Positions 8,549-16,326 of a DNA stretch of 48,022 nucleotides are shown one piece after another. The notes beneath the pieces were generated by a model. It did not search any database, was not told the DNA's origin, and saw nothing but the letters and a program-made list of their open reading frames with translations. This DNA is from Lentisalinibacter sp035655155. Lineage in GTDB: Bacteria > Pseudomonadota > Gammaproteobacteria > Steroidobacterales > Woeseiaceae. The number at the start of each line of letters is the position of its first letter. Positions within the stretch are counted from its first letter, which is position 1. The position numbers were made by a program, and so were the translations under genes. The stretch is taken from contig DASRVH010000033.1 of NCBI GenBank assembly GCA_035655155.1, positions 1 through 48,022 of the forward strand, written 5' to 3'.

Positions 8549-9730
8549 GTGAAAGAAGCGGTAATCGTATCCACGGCGCGCACGCCCATCGGCAAGGCCT
8601 ATCGCGGCGCCTTCAACAACACTCAGGCCCAGACGCTGGCGGCCCATCCCATCCGCGAGGCGGTGAAGCGGGCCGGCGTCGACCCGGCGGAAGTGGACGA
8701 TGTGATCATGGGCTGCGCCATGCAGCAGGGTTCCAGCGGTCAGAACGTCGCCCGCCAGGCGCTGCTCGCCGCCGGGCTGCCCGAGACCGTCAGCGGCATG
8801 TCGGTGGACCGGCAGTGTTCGTCGGGCATGATGGCCATTGCCATCGCCGCGAAGCAGGTGCTGCACGACAACATGCCCATCGTCGTCGGCGGCGGACTGG
8901 AGTCCATCAGCCTGGTCCAGAACGAGCACATGAACACCTATCGGGCAAAGGACCCGAATGTGATCGCCGCCAGCGAGCACATCTACATGTCCATGCTCGA
9001 GACCGCCGAGGTGGTGGCGAAGCGCTACGGCATCAGCCGGGAGCAGCAGGACGAGTACGGCCTGCAGAGCCAGATGCGCACCGCCGCCGGTCAGGAGGCG
9101 GGAGCGTTCGACGACGAGATCGTCCCGATGACCACGACCAAGGGCGTGATGGACAGAGAGACCAAGGAGATCAGTTTCGAGGAGGTCACCCTGGAGCAGG
9201 ACGAGGGCAACCGGCCCGGCACCACCGCCGAAGGCCTGGCGGGTCTCAGCCCTGTTTTCGAGGGCGGCGTGATCACCGCGGGCAACGCGAGCCAGCTCTC
9301 CGACGGCGCCTCCGCCTGCGTAGTGATGGACTCCAAGCTGGCCGAGAAGCGCGGACTGGAGCCCCTGGGCATCTACCGCGGCATCGCCGTGGCCGGCACC
9401 GATCCGGACGAGATGGGCATCGGCCCCGTCTTCGCCGTGCCGAAGCTCCTCGAGCGCACCGGGCTGAAGATGGACGACATCGGTCTGTGGGAGCTCAACG
9501 AGGCCTTCGCGGTGCAGGTGATCTACTGCCGCGACAAGCTGGGCATCCCGAACGAACTCCTGAACGTCAACGGCGGCTCGATCTCGATCGGTCACCCGTA
9601 CGGGATGTCCGGCGCCCGCATGGTGGGCCATGCGCTGATCGAGGGGCGCCGGCGGGGCGCCCGCTACGTGGTGTGCACCATGTGCGTCGGCGGCGGCATG
9701 GGCGCGGCCGGGCTCTTCGAGGTGCTCTGA
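8549..9730 (+). CDS. Acetyl-CoA acyltransferase (thiolase)
   Basis: 393-residue thiolase II-type enzyme that cleaves 3-ketoacyl-CoA with CoA, or condenses acetyl-CoA. The start is GTG at 8549, giving the classic N-terminus KEAVIVSTARTPIGKAYRG. The nucleophilic cysteine is in VDRQCSSGMMAI, the NEAFAVQ motif follows, then GHPYGMSGARMVGH (His) and the C-terminal cysteine motif CVGGGMGAAGLFE. GHPYGMSG in place of the common GHPIGASG marks a distinct subfamily. It completes the beta-oxidation set of this operon. The downstream kinase starts only 18 bp after its stop. Confidence 0.95.
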   Translation: MKEAVIVSTARTPIGKAYRGAFNNTQAQTLAAHPIREAVKRAGVDPAEVDDVIMGCAMQQGSSGQNVARQALLAAGLPETVSGMSVDRQCSSGMMAIAIAAKQVLHDNMPIVVGGGLESISLVQNEHMNTYRAKDPNVIAASEHIYMSMLETAEVVAKRYGISREQQDEYGLQSQMRTAAGQEAGAFDDEIVPMTTTKGVMDRETKEISFEEVTLEQDEGNRPGTTAEGLAGLSPVFEGGVITAGNASQLSDGASACVVMDSKLAEKRGLEPLGIYRGIAVAGTDPDEMGIGPVFAVPKLLERTGLKMDDIGLWELNEAFAVQVIYCRDKLGIPNELLNVNGGSISIGHPYGMSGARMVGHALIEGRRRGARYVVCTMCVGGGMGAAGLFEVL

Positions 9731-9748
9731 GGTACGGCGTAACCCGAC

Positions 9749-11167
9749 TTGACGGCTCCCGGCCCAGGCTCAATTATCGTCTCCGGCGCTCCGGTTCCCG
9801 GAGCGCTCGGATATCCGGCCGGGGGGCCGGCCAGCAGGGGGGACCGGCACGCATTGCTCCGTGCGCGACAGAAACTCGGTAAGTACCGCATCGTCCGCTG
9901 CCTGTCGAAGGGGCCGCTCGCCAATGTCTATCAGGCATACGACACGGTGCGTTCGGCCCACGTCGCGCTGAAGGTGCCCCTGACCACGGCCAGGAGCCTC
10001 TCCGCCGTCGAGGATTTCCTGCACGAGGTGCGGATGGCCTCCAAGTTCGAGCACCCGAACATCCTGCCGGTGTACGACGCGGCCTTCATCGGCGACCATT
10101 TCGTCATTTCCATGCCTCTCGGCATCGAGTCGCTGGCGGACCGTCTGGTGCGTCGCATGTCGCAGAGCCTGAGGATGGATTTCGCCTCCCAGGCGCTGGC
10201 GGCGGTGGCTCACGCCCACGAGCACCGGGTCATCCACTGCGACATCAAGCCGGAGAATTTCATCATCTTCCCCGGCAATCGGCTGCGGCTGTCCGACTTC
10301 GGTTTCGCCAAACTGAACCTGCGCACGCTGAAGGCGTCGGGTTCCGGCACCATCGACTACATCGCCCCCGAGCAGGCCATGGGAAGACCGAAGTTCCAGT
10401 CCGACGTCTTCTCGCTGGGCCTCGTGCTCTACCAGCTGTTCTCCGGCCGCCTGCCGGAATGGCCGTTCGACTGGCCGCCGCCCGGCATCGAGCGGGCCCG
10501 TCAGCACGCCAGCAGCGACCTGCTGGAGGTGCTGCGCCGGGCCATGCAGGTGGACATCTCCGCGCGCACCCGCGACGCCGTGCAGATGCGCGCGGAGTTC
10601 GAGCGGGCGCGCAGCCGTGCGCGCCGCCAGCGCCGGCGCAACAGTCAGAAGGTGGAGGGCCCGGTCTGGAAACGAGTGCAGTGGCGGGAGTTCCAGAGCC
10701 GCTACCGCAAGGTGCTGGACACCCGCCATCAGTGCCGGCGCTGCGAGGGCCCGGTGGCCGAGGTGATGCAGGCCTGTCCCTGGTGCGGCGCCGACAATCC
10801 GGCCGCCGGCGAGACGCGCACATTCCCGGCCCACTGCCCCCGCTGCGAGCGGGGCGTGAAACTCGACTGGGACTATTGCGCCTGGTGCTACGGTCCCGGC
10901 TTCGAGAAGGAGACGAACCGGCGCTACAGCGACCGCCGCTACACGGCCCGCTGCGCCAACAAGCGCTGCGGCGGGCCGCTGATGCCGTTCATGCGTTACT
11001 GCCCCTGGTGCCGCGCCAAGGTGAAGCGCAAGTGGGCGCTGCCCGGCTCCGACCGGTGCTGCAGCTCCTGCGGCTGGGGCATCGCGGCGGAATTCTGGAA
11101 TTACTGTGCCTGGTGCCGGCAGCCGGTCTCCGGCCGGGCGCGGGGCCGGCGCCGCAGGAATGGCTGA
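9749..11167 (+). CDS. Ser/Thr protein kinase with four C-terminal zinc ribbons
   Basis: 472-residue protein from TTG 9749. The start is uncertain because the first about 40 residues are low complexity and other TTG/GTG codons follow. The kinase domain spans about residues 44-285: a glycine loop lacking its usual glycines (LSKGPLANVY), VALK with Lys75, HCDIKPEN with catalytic Asp165 and Asn170, DFG at 183-185 and APE at 206-208. All core catalytic residues are present. A basic linker (about 286-325) leads to four treble-cysteine modules with CxxC pairs near 329/332-343/346, 363/366-377/380, 402/407-418/421 and 438/441-453/456. No membrane helix is seen, so it is cytoplasmic. The PP2C gene overlaps its stop by 8 bp, giving a coupled kinase/phosphatase pair inside a fatty-acid operon. 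Confidence 0.88.
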   Translation: MTAPGPGSIIVSGAPVPGALGYPAGGPASRGDRHALLRARQKLGKYRIVRCLSKGPLANVYQAYDTVRSAHVALKVPLTTARSLSAVEDFLHEVRMASKFEHPNILPVYDAAFIGDHFVISMPLGIESLADRLVRRMSQSLRMDFASQALAAVAHAHEHRVIHCDIKPENFIIFPGNRLRLSDFGFAKLNLRTLKASGSGTIDYIAPEQAMGRPKFQSDVFSLGLVLYQLFSGRLPEWPFDWPPPGIERARQHASSDLLEVLRRAMQVDISARTRDAVQMRAEFERARSRARRQRRRNSQKVEGPVWKRVQWREFQSRYRKVLDTRHQCRRCEGPVAEVMQACPWCGADNPAAGETRTFPAHCPRCERGVKLDWDYCAWCYGPGFEKETNRRYSDRRYTARCANKRCGGPLMPFMRYCPWCRAKVKRKWALPGSDRCCSSCGWGIAAEFWNYCAWCRQPVSGRARGRRRRNG

Positions 11168-12077
11168 GGCGCGGGCGTGGGGCACCCCGGAAGAGCCCCT
11201 CGTACTGCCGGTGGAAGAGGACTCCGGCGAGGTGCTGACGGCGGCGGCGGCCGGCGGCGAGGCCGCAGTCTATTGCCGCCGCAGCCCGGACAAGGAGACC
11301 GGCAACGAGGACACGCTCGCCGTGATCCCGCTGGCCGGAGACACCGTGGTGCTCGCCGTCGCGGACGGCGCCGGCGGCCTGCCCGCCGGGCAGCGGGCCT
11401 CGCGCACGGCGATCCGCACCGTGATCGAGTCGCTGAAGGCGGTCAGCGACCCGTCGGTGATGCTGCGCACGGCCATACTGAACGCCATGGAGGAAGCCAA
11501 TGCGGCGGTGATGGCGCTGGCCAACGGATCGGCGACCACGCTGACGGTCGTGTCCGTGGAGGGACGGCTGGTGCGCCCGTACCACGTGGGCGACTCGGCT
11601 GCGCTGGTGACGGGCCAGCGCGGCCGCCTGAAGATGCAGACCATCGCCCACACACCGGTGGCCTTCGCCGTGGAGGCGGGTTTCCTGGACGAGGTGGAGG
11701 CGCTCTATCACGCCGAGCGCAATCTGGTGTTCAACTTCCTCGGCACCGCCGACATGCGCATCGAGGTGGGCGCCGAACTGGAGCTGGCTGAGCGGGATAC
11801 GCTGCTGCTCGCGAGCGACGGCCTCACCGACAATCTGCACCTGGCCGAGATCGTGGAGATCGCCCGCAAGGGCCCGGCGGCGGAGACGCTGGCGCAGCTG
11901 GCCGCGCACGCGCGCGAGCGCATGCTGACGCCCGAGGCGCCCACGCCGAGCAAGCCCGACGACCTCAGCATCATCCTGTTCCGCAAACCCGGCACGGAGG
12001 ACGGCGCCGCGGCCCCGGAAGGAGATGCGGCGAACGTTACGGACGAGGAGCAAGGTGACGACGATGCCGACGGATAG
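11160..12077 (+). CDS. PP2C-family Ser/Thr protein phosphatase
   Basis: 305-residue metal-dependent phosphatase expected to reverse the kinase encoded just upstream. ATG 11160 lies 8 bp inside the kinase gene. PP2C motifs are GNEDT (residues 48-52), VADGAGG (68-73), the GDSA motif (144-147), LLASDGLTDNL (216-226) and PDDLSIILF (266-274), which supply the acidic metal ligands. A 25-residue acidic tail follows. No membrane helix is visible. The 3' end overlaps the acyl-CoA dehydrogenase start by 14 bp, which ties the signalling pair to the metabolic operon. Physiological substrates are unknown. Confidence 0.9.
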   Translation: MAEARAWGTPEEPLVLPVEEDSGEVLTAAAAGGEAAVYCRRSPDKETGNEDTLAVIPLAGDTVVLAVADGAGGLPAGQRASRTAIRTVIESLKAVSDPSVMLRTAILNAMEEANAAVMALANGSATTLTVVSVEGRLVRPYHVGDSAALVTGQRGRLKMQTIAHTPVAFAVEAGFLDEVEALYHAERNLVFNFLGTADMRIEVGAELELAERDTLLLASDGLTDNLHLAEIVEIARKGPAAETLAQLAAHARERMLTPEAPTPSKPDDLSIILFRKPGTEDGAAAPEGDAANVTDEEQGDDDADG

Positions 12078-13233
12078 CGAACTGCCCCGACCGCCCTGCC
12101 CCTGGATGACGGAGAGCCACGAGGAGTGGCGCCGTCAGGTACGCCGCTTCGTCGACGACAAGATCATGCCGTTCGTGGACGACTGGGAAGAGGCCGGCCG
12201 CATCCCGGAGTCCCTGTTCCACGACGCGGCGGAGTTCGGACTGCTGCAGGTGGGTTACCCGGAGCGCTACGGCGGCGTCTCCGAGGGCATCGACGGCTTC
12301 CATCGCCTGATCGTCTCCGAGGAGCTGGCCCGCAGCGGGGCGGGCGGCGTCAACGCGAGCCTGATGGTGCACGGCATCGCCCTGCCGCCGCTGCTGGCAG
12401 GCGGCCCCGAGCCGCTGCGTGCGGCGATCGCGCCGCGGGTGCTGGCCGGAGAACGGCACATGTCGCTCGCCATCACCGAGCCTGGCGGCGGCTCGGACGT
12501 GGCCGCCATCCGCACCCGGGCCGTGGCGGAGGCCGATCACTACGTGGTCGACGGCGAGAAGACCTTCATCACCGGCGGCATGCGGGCGGACTACTTCACC
12601 ACCGCCGTTCGCACCGGCGAGGGTTACGACGGCATCTCGCTGCTGCTGATCCCGGCGGATGCGGAGGGCGTGAGCCGCACGGAACTCGACCGCAAGCAGG
12701 GCTGGTGGTCGTCCGACACCGCCACCATCCATTTCGACGGCGTGCGCGTGCCGCGGGATCATCTGATCGGCAGCGAGGGGGCCGGGTTCGCCCTGATCAT
12801 GAAGAACTTCAACGCCGAGCGGCTGGCGATGGCGGCCGGCGCCAACGCCTCGGCACGGATCTGCATCGAGGACGCGCTGGCCTGGGCGCGCCAGCGTCAC
12901 ACCTTCGGCCGGCGGCTCGCCGACCACCAGGTCGTCCGCCACAAGCTGGTGGAGATGCTGCGGCAGGTGAATGCGACCCAGGCCTATCTGGAACACTGCA
13001 CCTGGCGCGTCGATCGGGGCGAGGCCCCGGCTGCGGATCTGGCCATGCTGAAGGTGCAGGCCACGCTCACGATGGAGTTCTGCGCCCGGGAGGCGATGCA
13101 GGTCCTCGGCGGCGCCGGTTATCTGCGCGGCAGCCGCATCGAGCGTATCTACCGGGAGGTGCGGGTGAACGCCATCGGCGGCGGTTCCGAGGAGATCATG
13201 CGCGACCTGGCCGCCCGTCAGCTGGCTCTCTGA
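12064..13233 (+). CDS. Acyl-CoA dehydrogenase
   Basis: 389-residue FAD-dependent dehydrogenase for the first step of beta-oxidation. The signature MSLAITEPGGGSDVAAIRT is the FAD/substrate motif, with GEKTFITGG and GIS...LLIP after it. GFALIMKNFNAERLAMA and RQRHTFGRRLADHQ are typical C-terminal helical-domain segments, and GGAGYLRGSRIERIYREVR precedes the C-terminal IGGGSEEIM. ATG 12064 was chosen; an upstream GTG at 12055 with GAGGAG before it is an equal alternative. The start lies inside the PP2C gene. The 3' end overlaps by 16 bp the end of the convergent sensor kinase gene, so there is no room for a separate terminator. Confidence 0.95.
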   Translation: MPTDSELPRPPCPWMTESHEEWRRQVRRFVDDKIMPFVDDWEEAGRIPESLFHDAAEFGLLQVGYPERYGGVSEGIDGFHRLIVSEELARSGAGGVNASLMVHGIALPPLLAGGPEPLRAAIAPRVLAGERHMSLAITEPGGGSDVAAIRTRAVAEADHYVVDGEKTFITGGMRADYFTTAVRTGEGYDGISLLLIPADAEGVSRTELDRKQGWWSSDTATIHFDGVRVPRDHLIGSEGAGFALIMKNFNAERLAMAAGANASARICIEDALAWARQRHTFGRRLADHQVVRHKLVEMLRQVNATQAYLEHCTWRVDRGEAPAADLAMLKVQATLTMEFCAREAMQVLGGAGYLRGSRIERIYREVRVNAIGGGSEEIMRDLAARQLAL

Positions 13234-14579
13234 CTCACCAGGGCCGTCGCGGGCAGTGTGATGGTCACCTGCAGCCCGCCGTCTTCCCGGTTGCGGGCGA
13301 CGATGCTGCCGGCGTGCAGCTCGGTCACCCGCCGCGCGATGGCGAGCCCCAGTCCGGCCGTGCCCACCTTGTCGCCCCGGTAGAACGGCTCGAACAGCAG
13401 CCCGAGTTCCTCGTCGGGAACGCCGCCGCCGTCGTCGGCGATGGTGACGGCCAGGCCCTCCGGGTCACGGCTCAGCCGCACGTCGACGCGCTGCTCGGCG
13501 TGGTGGGCCGCATTTCGCAGCACGTTCTCGACGGCGCTCGCCAGCGAGGCCCGCTGGGCGCGGACCAGGAGGCCAGGCGGCGCCTCCAGCTCGATGCGCG
13601 GGCCGTCGTCGCCGCCCTCGAAACGGGCGTCGCGAGCCAGCTCGCGCAGCATCGCGGTCATATCGAATTCCTCGCTGCGGGGCCCGCGCCCGGAATCGGC
13701 CCGGGCGAAGTCCATGATCTCGCCGATGAGCCAGTCGAGCCGGTCAGACTCCTTCTCGATGCGCGCCAGCGCCGGCAGATCTCCGGCGTCGCGCTGGGCG
13801 AGGCCCAGCGCGACGCGCATGCGTGCCAGCGGGGAGCGCAGTTCGTGGGACACGTTGCGCAGCAGTTCGCGCTGGGAACGCTGAGAGGCCTCCAGCTGCG
13901 CGGCCATGTCGTTGAAGTCCCTCGCGAGGCTGCCGAGCTCGTCGCGCCGGGACACGATGGGCCCGCCCACGCGGGTATCCAGGCTGCCTCCCGCCAGCGC
14001 GCGGGTGGCGTCGCGCAGGCTCTTCACCGGCCGTGACAGGGTGCCGGCCAGCAGCCAGGCCACCCCGGCGCTGACTGCCAGCGCGAACAGCAGCAGCGTC
14101 ACGCGCACGGGCAGATCCGGCAACAGGCGCAGCGCCGCGCCGGGACGGCGGAACAGAAACAGGCTGTAGACCCGCCCGTCCGGGCCGATGATCTGGGGGA
14201 TGGGTCTTGCCGGGCGGAAGTTCGGCGGCAGGGCACGCGGCCTGTTCAGCTGTTGCGCCACGGCGCGCAGGCGGGCGAGCTCGGCCACCAGCACTTCCGG
14301 CAGCGGCCGCCCCAGGATGTCCCGGCCGTCTTCGAGCAGGACGAACAGCCGCAGCTCCGGGGGCAGTCCGGCGCCGTCCTGCAGCCATTCACGCAGGGCC
14401 TCGGGGCCGCCGCCGGACAGCACCTGGGAGGCCTCGATGTGCACGGCCCGCGGGTCGAACTGCTGCCAGGCTTCCCGTCGCTGCTCCGCCACCTGCCAGA
14501 CCACCAGGATGGCCGCCGCGAGCAGCACGCCGATGACCAGCCAGAAGCCGAGGAAGATGCGCAGGAACAGGCTAGGCAT
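13218..14579 (-). CDS. CpxA-like sensor histidine kinase
   Basis: 453-residue inner-membrane histidine kinase. Helix 1 covers residues 5-29 and helix 2 about 158-180, enclosing a periplasmic sensor region of about 125 residues. A HAMP domain follows (GTLSRPVKSLRDATRALAGG onward). The phospho-acceptor His245 lies in NVSHELRSPLARM, then come the N box (VENVLRNAAHHA), G1 (IADDGGGVPDEE) and GLGLAIARR. The order regulator-then-kinase on one strand, with an 8-bp overlap at 14572-14579, plus a divergent CpxP/Spy-like gene, matches the Cpx envelope-stress arrangement. The signal is inferred from that context only. Confidence 0.9.
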   Translation of the reverse strand: MPSLFLRIFLGFWLVIGVLLAAAILVVWQVAEQRREAWQQFDPRAVHIEASQVLSGGGPEALREWLQDGAGLPPELRLFVLLEDGRDILGRPLPEVLVAELARLRAVAQQLNRPRALPPNFRPARPIPQIIGPDGRVYSLFLFRRPGAALRLLPDLPVRVTLLLFALAVSAGVAWLLAGTLSRPVKSLRDATRALAGGSLDTRVGGPIVSRRDELGSLARDFNDMAAQLEASQRSQRELLRNVSHELRSPLARMRVALGLAQRDAGDLPALARIEKESDRLDWLIGEIMDFARADSGRGPRSEEFDMTAMLRELARDARFEGGDDGPRIELEAPPGLLVRAQRASLASAVENVLRNAAHHAEQRVDVRLSRDPEGLAVTIADDGGGVPDEELGLLFEPFYRGDKVGTAGLGLAIARRVTELHAGSIVARNREDGGLQVTITLPATALVSQRAS

Positions 14580-15309
14580 CCGGCTCGTCCGGGACCAGCG
14601 TGTAGCCCACGCCGCGGATGTTGCGGATGGGGTTCTCTCCGCGGTCGTCGCCGGTCAGCTTGCCGCGCAGATTGCTGATGTGGGTGTCCACGCTGCGGTC
14701 CCAGGGCTGCAGTCGCCGGCCCAGCACCTCCCGGGAGATGGCCTCCTTGCTCACCACCTCGCCGGCAGCGGAGACGAGCAGCCCCAGCAGCTGGAACTCG
14801 GTGCCGGTCAGCCGGAGCTCGCGGCCGCCGCGGGTGGCCCGGCGGGTGCGCAGGTCAAGCTCAATGGAGCCGGCGCTCAGGTGGCCCGTCTCCGCGGCGG
14901 CGGCCGGTCTCGTCCGCCGCAGCACGGCGCGCAGGCGGGCCACCAGCTCGCGGGGGTTGAACGGCTTGGCCAGATAGTCGTCCGCACCGATCTCCAGCCC
15001 GACGATGCGGTCCACGTCGTCGCCCCGGGCGGTGAGCATCAGCACGGGCGTGTCGCGCTCCGCACGGATGCGGCGCAGCACCTCGAAGCCGTTCATGCCC
15101 GGCATCATGACGTCCAGTATGATCAGGTCGAAGGCGGCGTCTTCCAGGCGTTCCAGCGCCCTCGGGCCGTCGCCGGCCCATTCGACGGCGAATCCCTCGG
15201 GCTCCAGATACTCCTGCAGCATGGTGGCGAGCTCTTCGTCGTCGTCCACCAGCAACAGGCGTCCGTCGGCCTCGTCGCGGCCCGAGCTGTCGGCGGCTGC
15301 GCTGTTCAT
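14572..15309 (-). CDS. CpxR/OmpR-family response regulator
   Basis: 245-residue transcription factor with a receiver domain (LLLVDDDEEL, phospho-acceptor Asp66 in LIILDVMMPGMNG, Lys in DDYLAKPF) and an OmpR-type winged helix (LTGTEFQLLGLL, DRSVDTHISNLRGKL, IRGVGYTL). The start ATG 15309 gives MNSAAADSSGRD. The longer frame from 15390 would cover most of the divergent promoter region and is unlikely. Its stop overlaps the sensor kinase start by 8 bp. It probably controls the divergent CpxP/Spy-like gene; a candidate palindromic operator lies at 15385-15398. Confidence 0.93.
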   Translation of the reverse strand: MNSAAADSSGRDEADGRLLLVDDDEELATMLQEYLEPEGFAVEWAGDGPRALERLEDAAFDLIILDVMMPGMNGFEVLRRIRAERDTPVLMLTARGDDVDRIVGLEIGADDYLAKPFNPRELVARLRAVLRRTRPAAAAETGHLSAGSIELDLRTRRATRGGRELRLTGTEFQLLGLLVSAAGEVVSKEAISREVLGRRLQPWDRSVDTHISNLRGKLTGDDRGENPIRNIRGVGYTLVPDEPDA

Positions 15310-15384
15310 CCGCGTATGCTCCGCTGCCGGCCGCGAAGCTGCAAGACCGCAGGCACCGGCTTGACATTTCTTTGCACGGCCGTG

Positions 15385-15398
15385 GCGCAACTTTGCGC
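15385..15398. promoter_or_regulatory. Palindrome in the regulator/CpxP-like divergent promoter
   Basis: GCGCAA-CT-TTGCGC is a perfect 6-bp-arm palindrome. Related half sites lie nearby: CTTTGCAC at 15370 and CTTTGCGC at 15391 are direct repeats 21 bp apart, two helical turns. The position in the 150-bp gap between the response regulator and the CpxP-like gene suggests an operator. It does not resemble the E. coli CpxR box (GTAAA repeats). Inferred. Confidence 0.35.
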
Positions 15399-15459
15399 TG
15401 CAAGGCCTAGTCTGAGCGTGTGGCAGAAATCACTCCCCCGGACGGGAAAGGAGACTGAC

Positions 15460-16053
15460 ATGAGAGGCATTATCAGCGGTCGTGTCACCGGTGGAGCCAT
15501 GCGGCGGAGCGCTGCGGCGCTGGTGGCGCTGTTCTTCGCCGGAGCCGCTCTCGCGGGGCCTCACGGCGGCGGCCACCATGGCGGCCCGGACGCCGCGCGC
15601 ATGCTCGCTCACATGTCGGCGGAGCTGGACCTCACCGCCGAGCAGCGGGAGAGGGTGCGCCAGGCCCTCGAGTCCCGGCGCGACGAGATCCGCACGCTGC
15701 ACGAGCAGCTGCGCGCGAATCACCGCGAATTGCGCAACCTCGACCCTGCGGACCCGAATCATCAGACGCTCGCCAGTACGCTGGCCCAGCGCCAGGGCGA
15801 GCTGACCAGCCGGATGGCTCTGCTGCGCAGCGAGACGCATGCCGACATCGCGGCGGTGCTGGACGAGGACCAGCAGGCCCGGCTGACCGAAATGCGGGCC
15901 GAGCGCATGGCGCGCATGGACCGGCGCCGGCAGAAACTGCAGCAGCGCCCGCACCGGCGGCCCTCGGCGCCCGGTGGCGCAAGCGCCGGCGAAGGCCGCG
16001 GATCCGGTCCCGAAGACAACGATTCAGGCGCGAAGGAGGACGACGTCCTCTGA
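15460..16053 (+). CDS. CpxP/Spy-like periplasmic LTXXQ protein
   Basis: 197-residue exported protein. ATG 15460 follows GGAAAGGAG by 6 bp. A signal peptide with a basic start (RRS), a hydrophobic core (AALVALFFAGAALA) and an AXA-like end is followed by a His/Gly-rich segment (about residues 34-41) that could bind metal. The two LTXXQ-type helices are seen as LDLTAEQRERVRQAL and LDEDQQARLTEMRAER. A basic then acidic C-terminal tail ends the protein. Spy/CpxP proteins are periplasmic chaperones or stress repressors of the CpxA sensor. The gene is divergent from the CpxRA-like pair, the classical layout. Against metal-responsive relatives (ZraP/CnrX type), I cannot decide. Confidence 0.85.
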   Translation: MRGIISGRVTGGAMRRSAAALVALFFAGAALAGPHGGGHHGGPDAARMLAHMSAELDLTAEQRERVRQALESRRDEIRTLHEQLRANHRELRNLDPADPNHQTLASTLAQRQGELTSRMALLRSETHADIAAVLDEDQQARLTEMRAERMARMDRRRQKLQQRPHRRPSAPGGASAGEGRGSGPEDNDSGAKEDDVL

Positions 16054-16060
16054 CCCTCCG

Positions 16061-16088
16061 CCGCCCCGGGCGGGCGCGCCCGGGGCGG
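16061..16088 (+). terminator. GC-rich hairpin after the CpxP-like gene
   Basis: CCGCCCCGGGC (16061-16071) pairs perfectly with GCCCGGGGCGG (16078-16088) across a 6-base loop, 7 bp after the stop codon. Only a short pyrimidine run (CTCTTCT) follows, so it is a strong hairpin but a poor intrinsic terminator by the U-tract criterion. The remaining bases to 16326 show nothing I recognise apart from the GGGAGAC ribosome binding site of the next gene. Confidence 0.6.
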
Positions 16089-16326
16089 CTCTTCTGCGTC
16101 TCGCCTTGCCGATCTGCCCGCCCGCCGTCCTCCGGCCCGGCCCCCGCGCGCCCGCCGGCATTGAATACCGGCCCCCGTCTGTGGCAAATAGGTCCTGGTA
16201 GACACCCGGGAACTCTGCAGCGGTTTTTCGCCTCGAAAGCTATCCGGGAGGTCGTTGCGCCGCGAGTGCGGCGAGCGGCCCGGTTTCCGCCGCAGGCCCG
16301 CCTCGACGGGCGATCAAGAGGGAGAC

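Noticed and set aside
15361..15389. Sigma-70 promoter from TTGACA at 15361
   Set aside because: A perfect -35 hexamer is present but no acceptable -10 occurs 16-18 bp downstream (GGCGCA).
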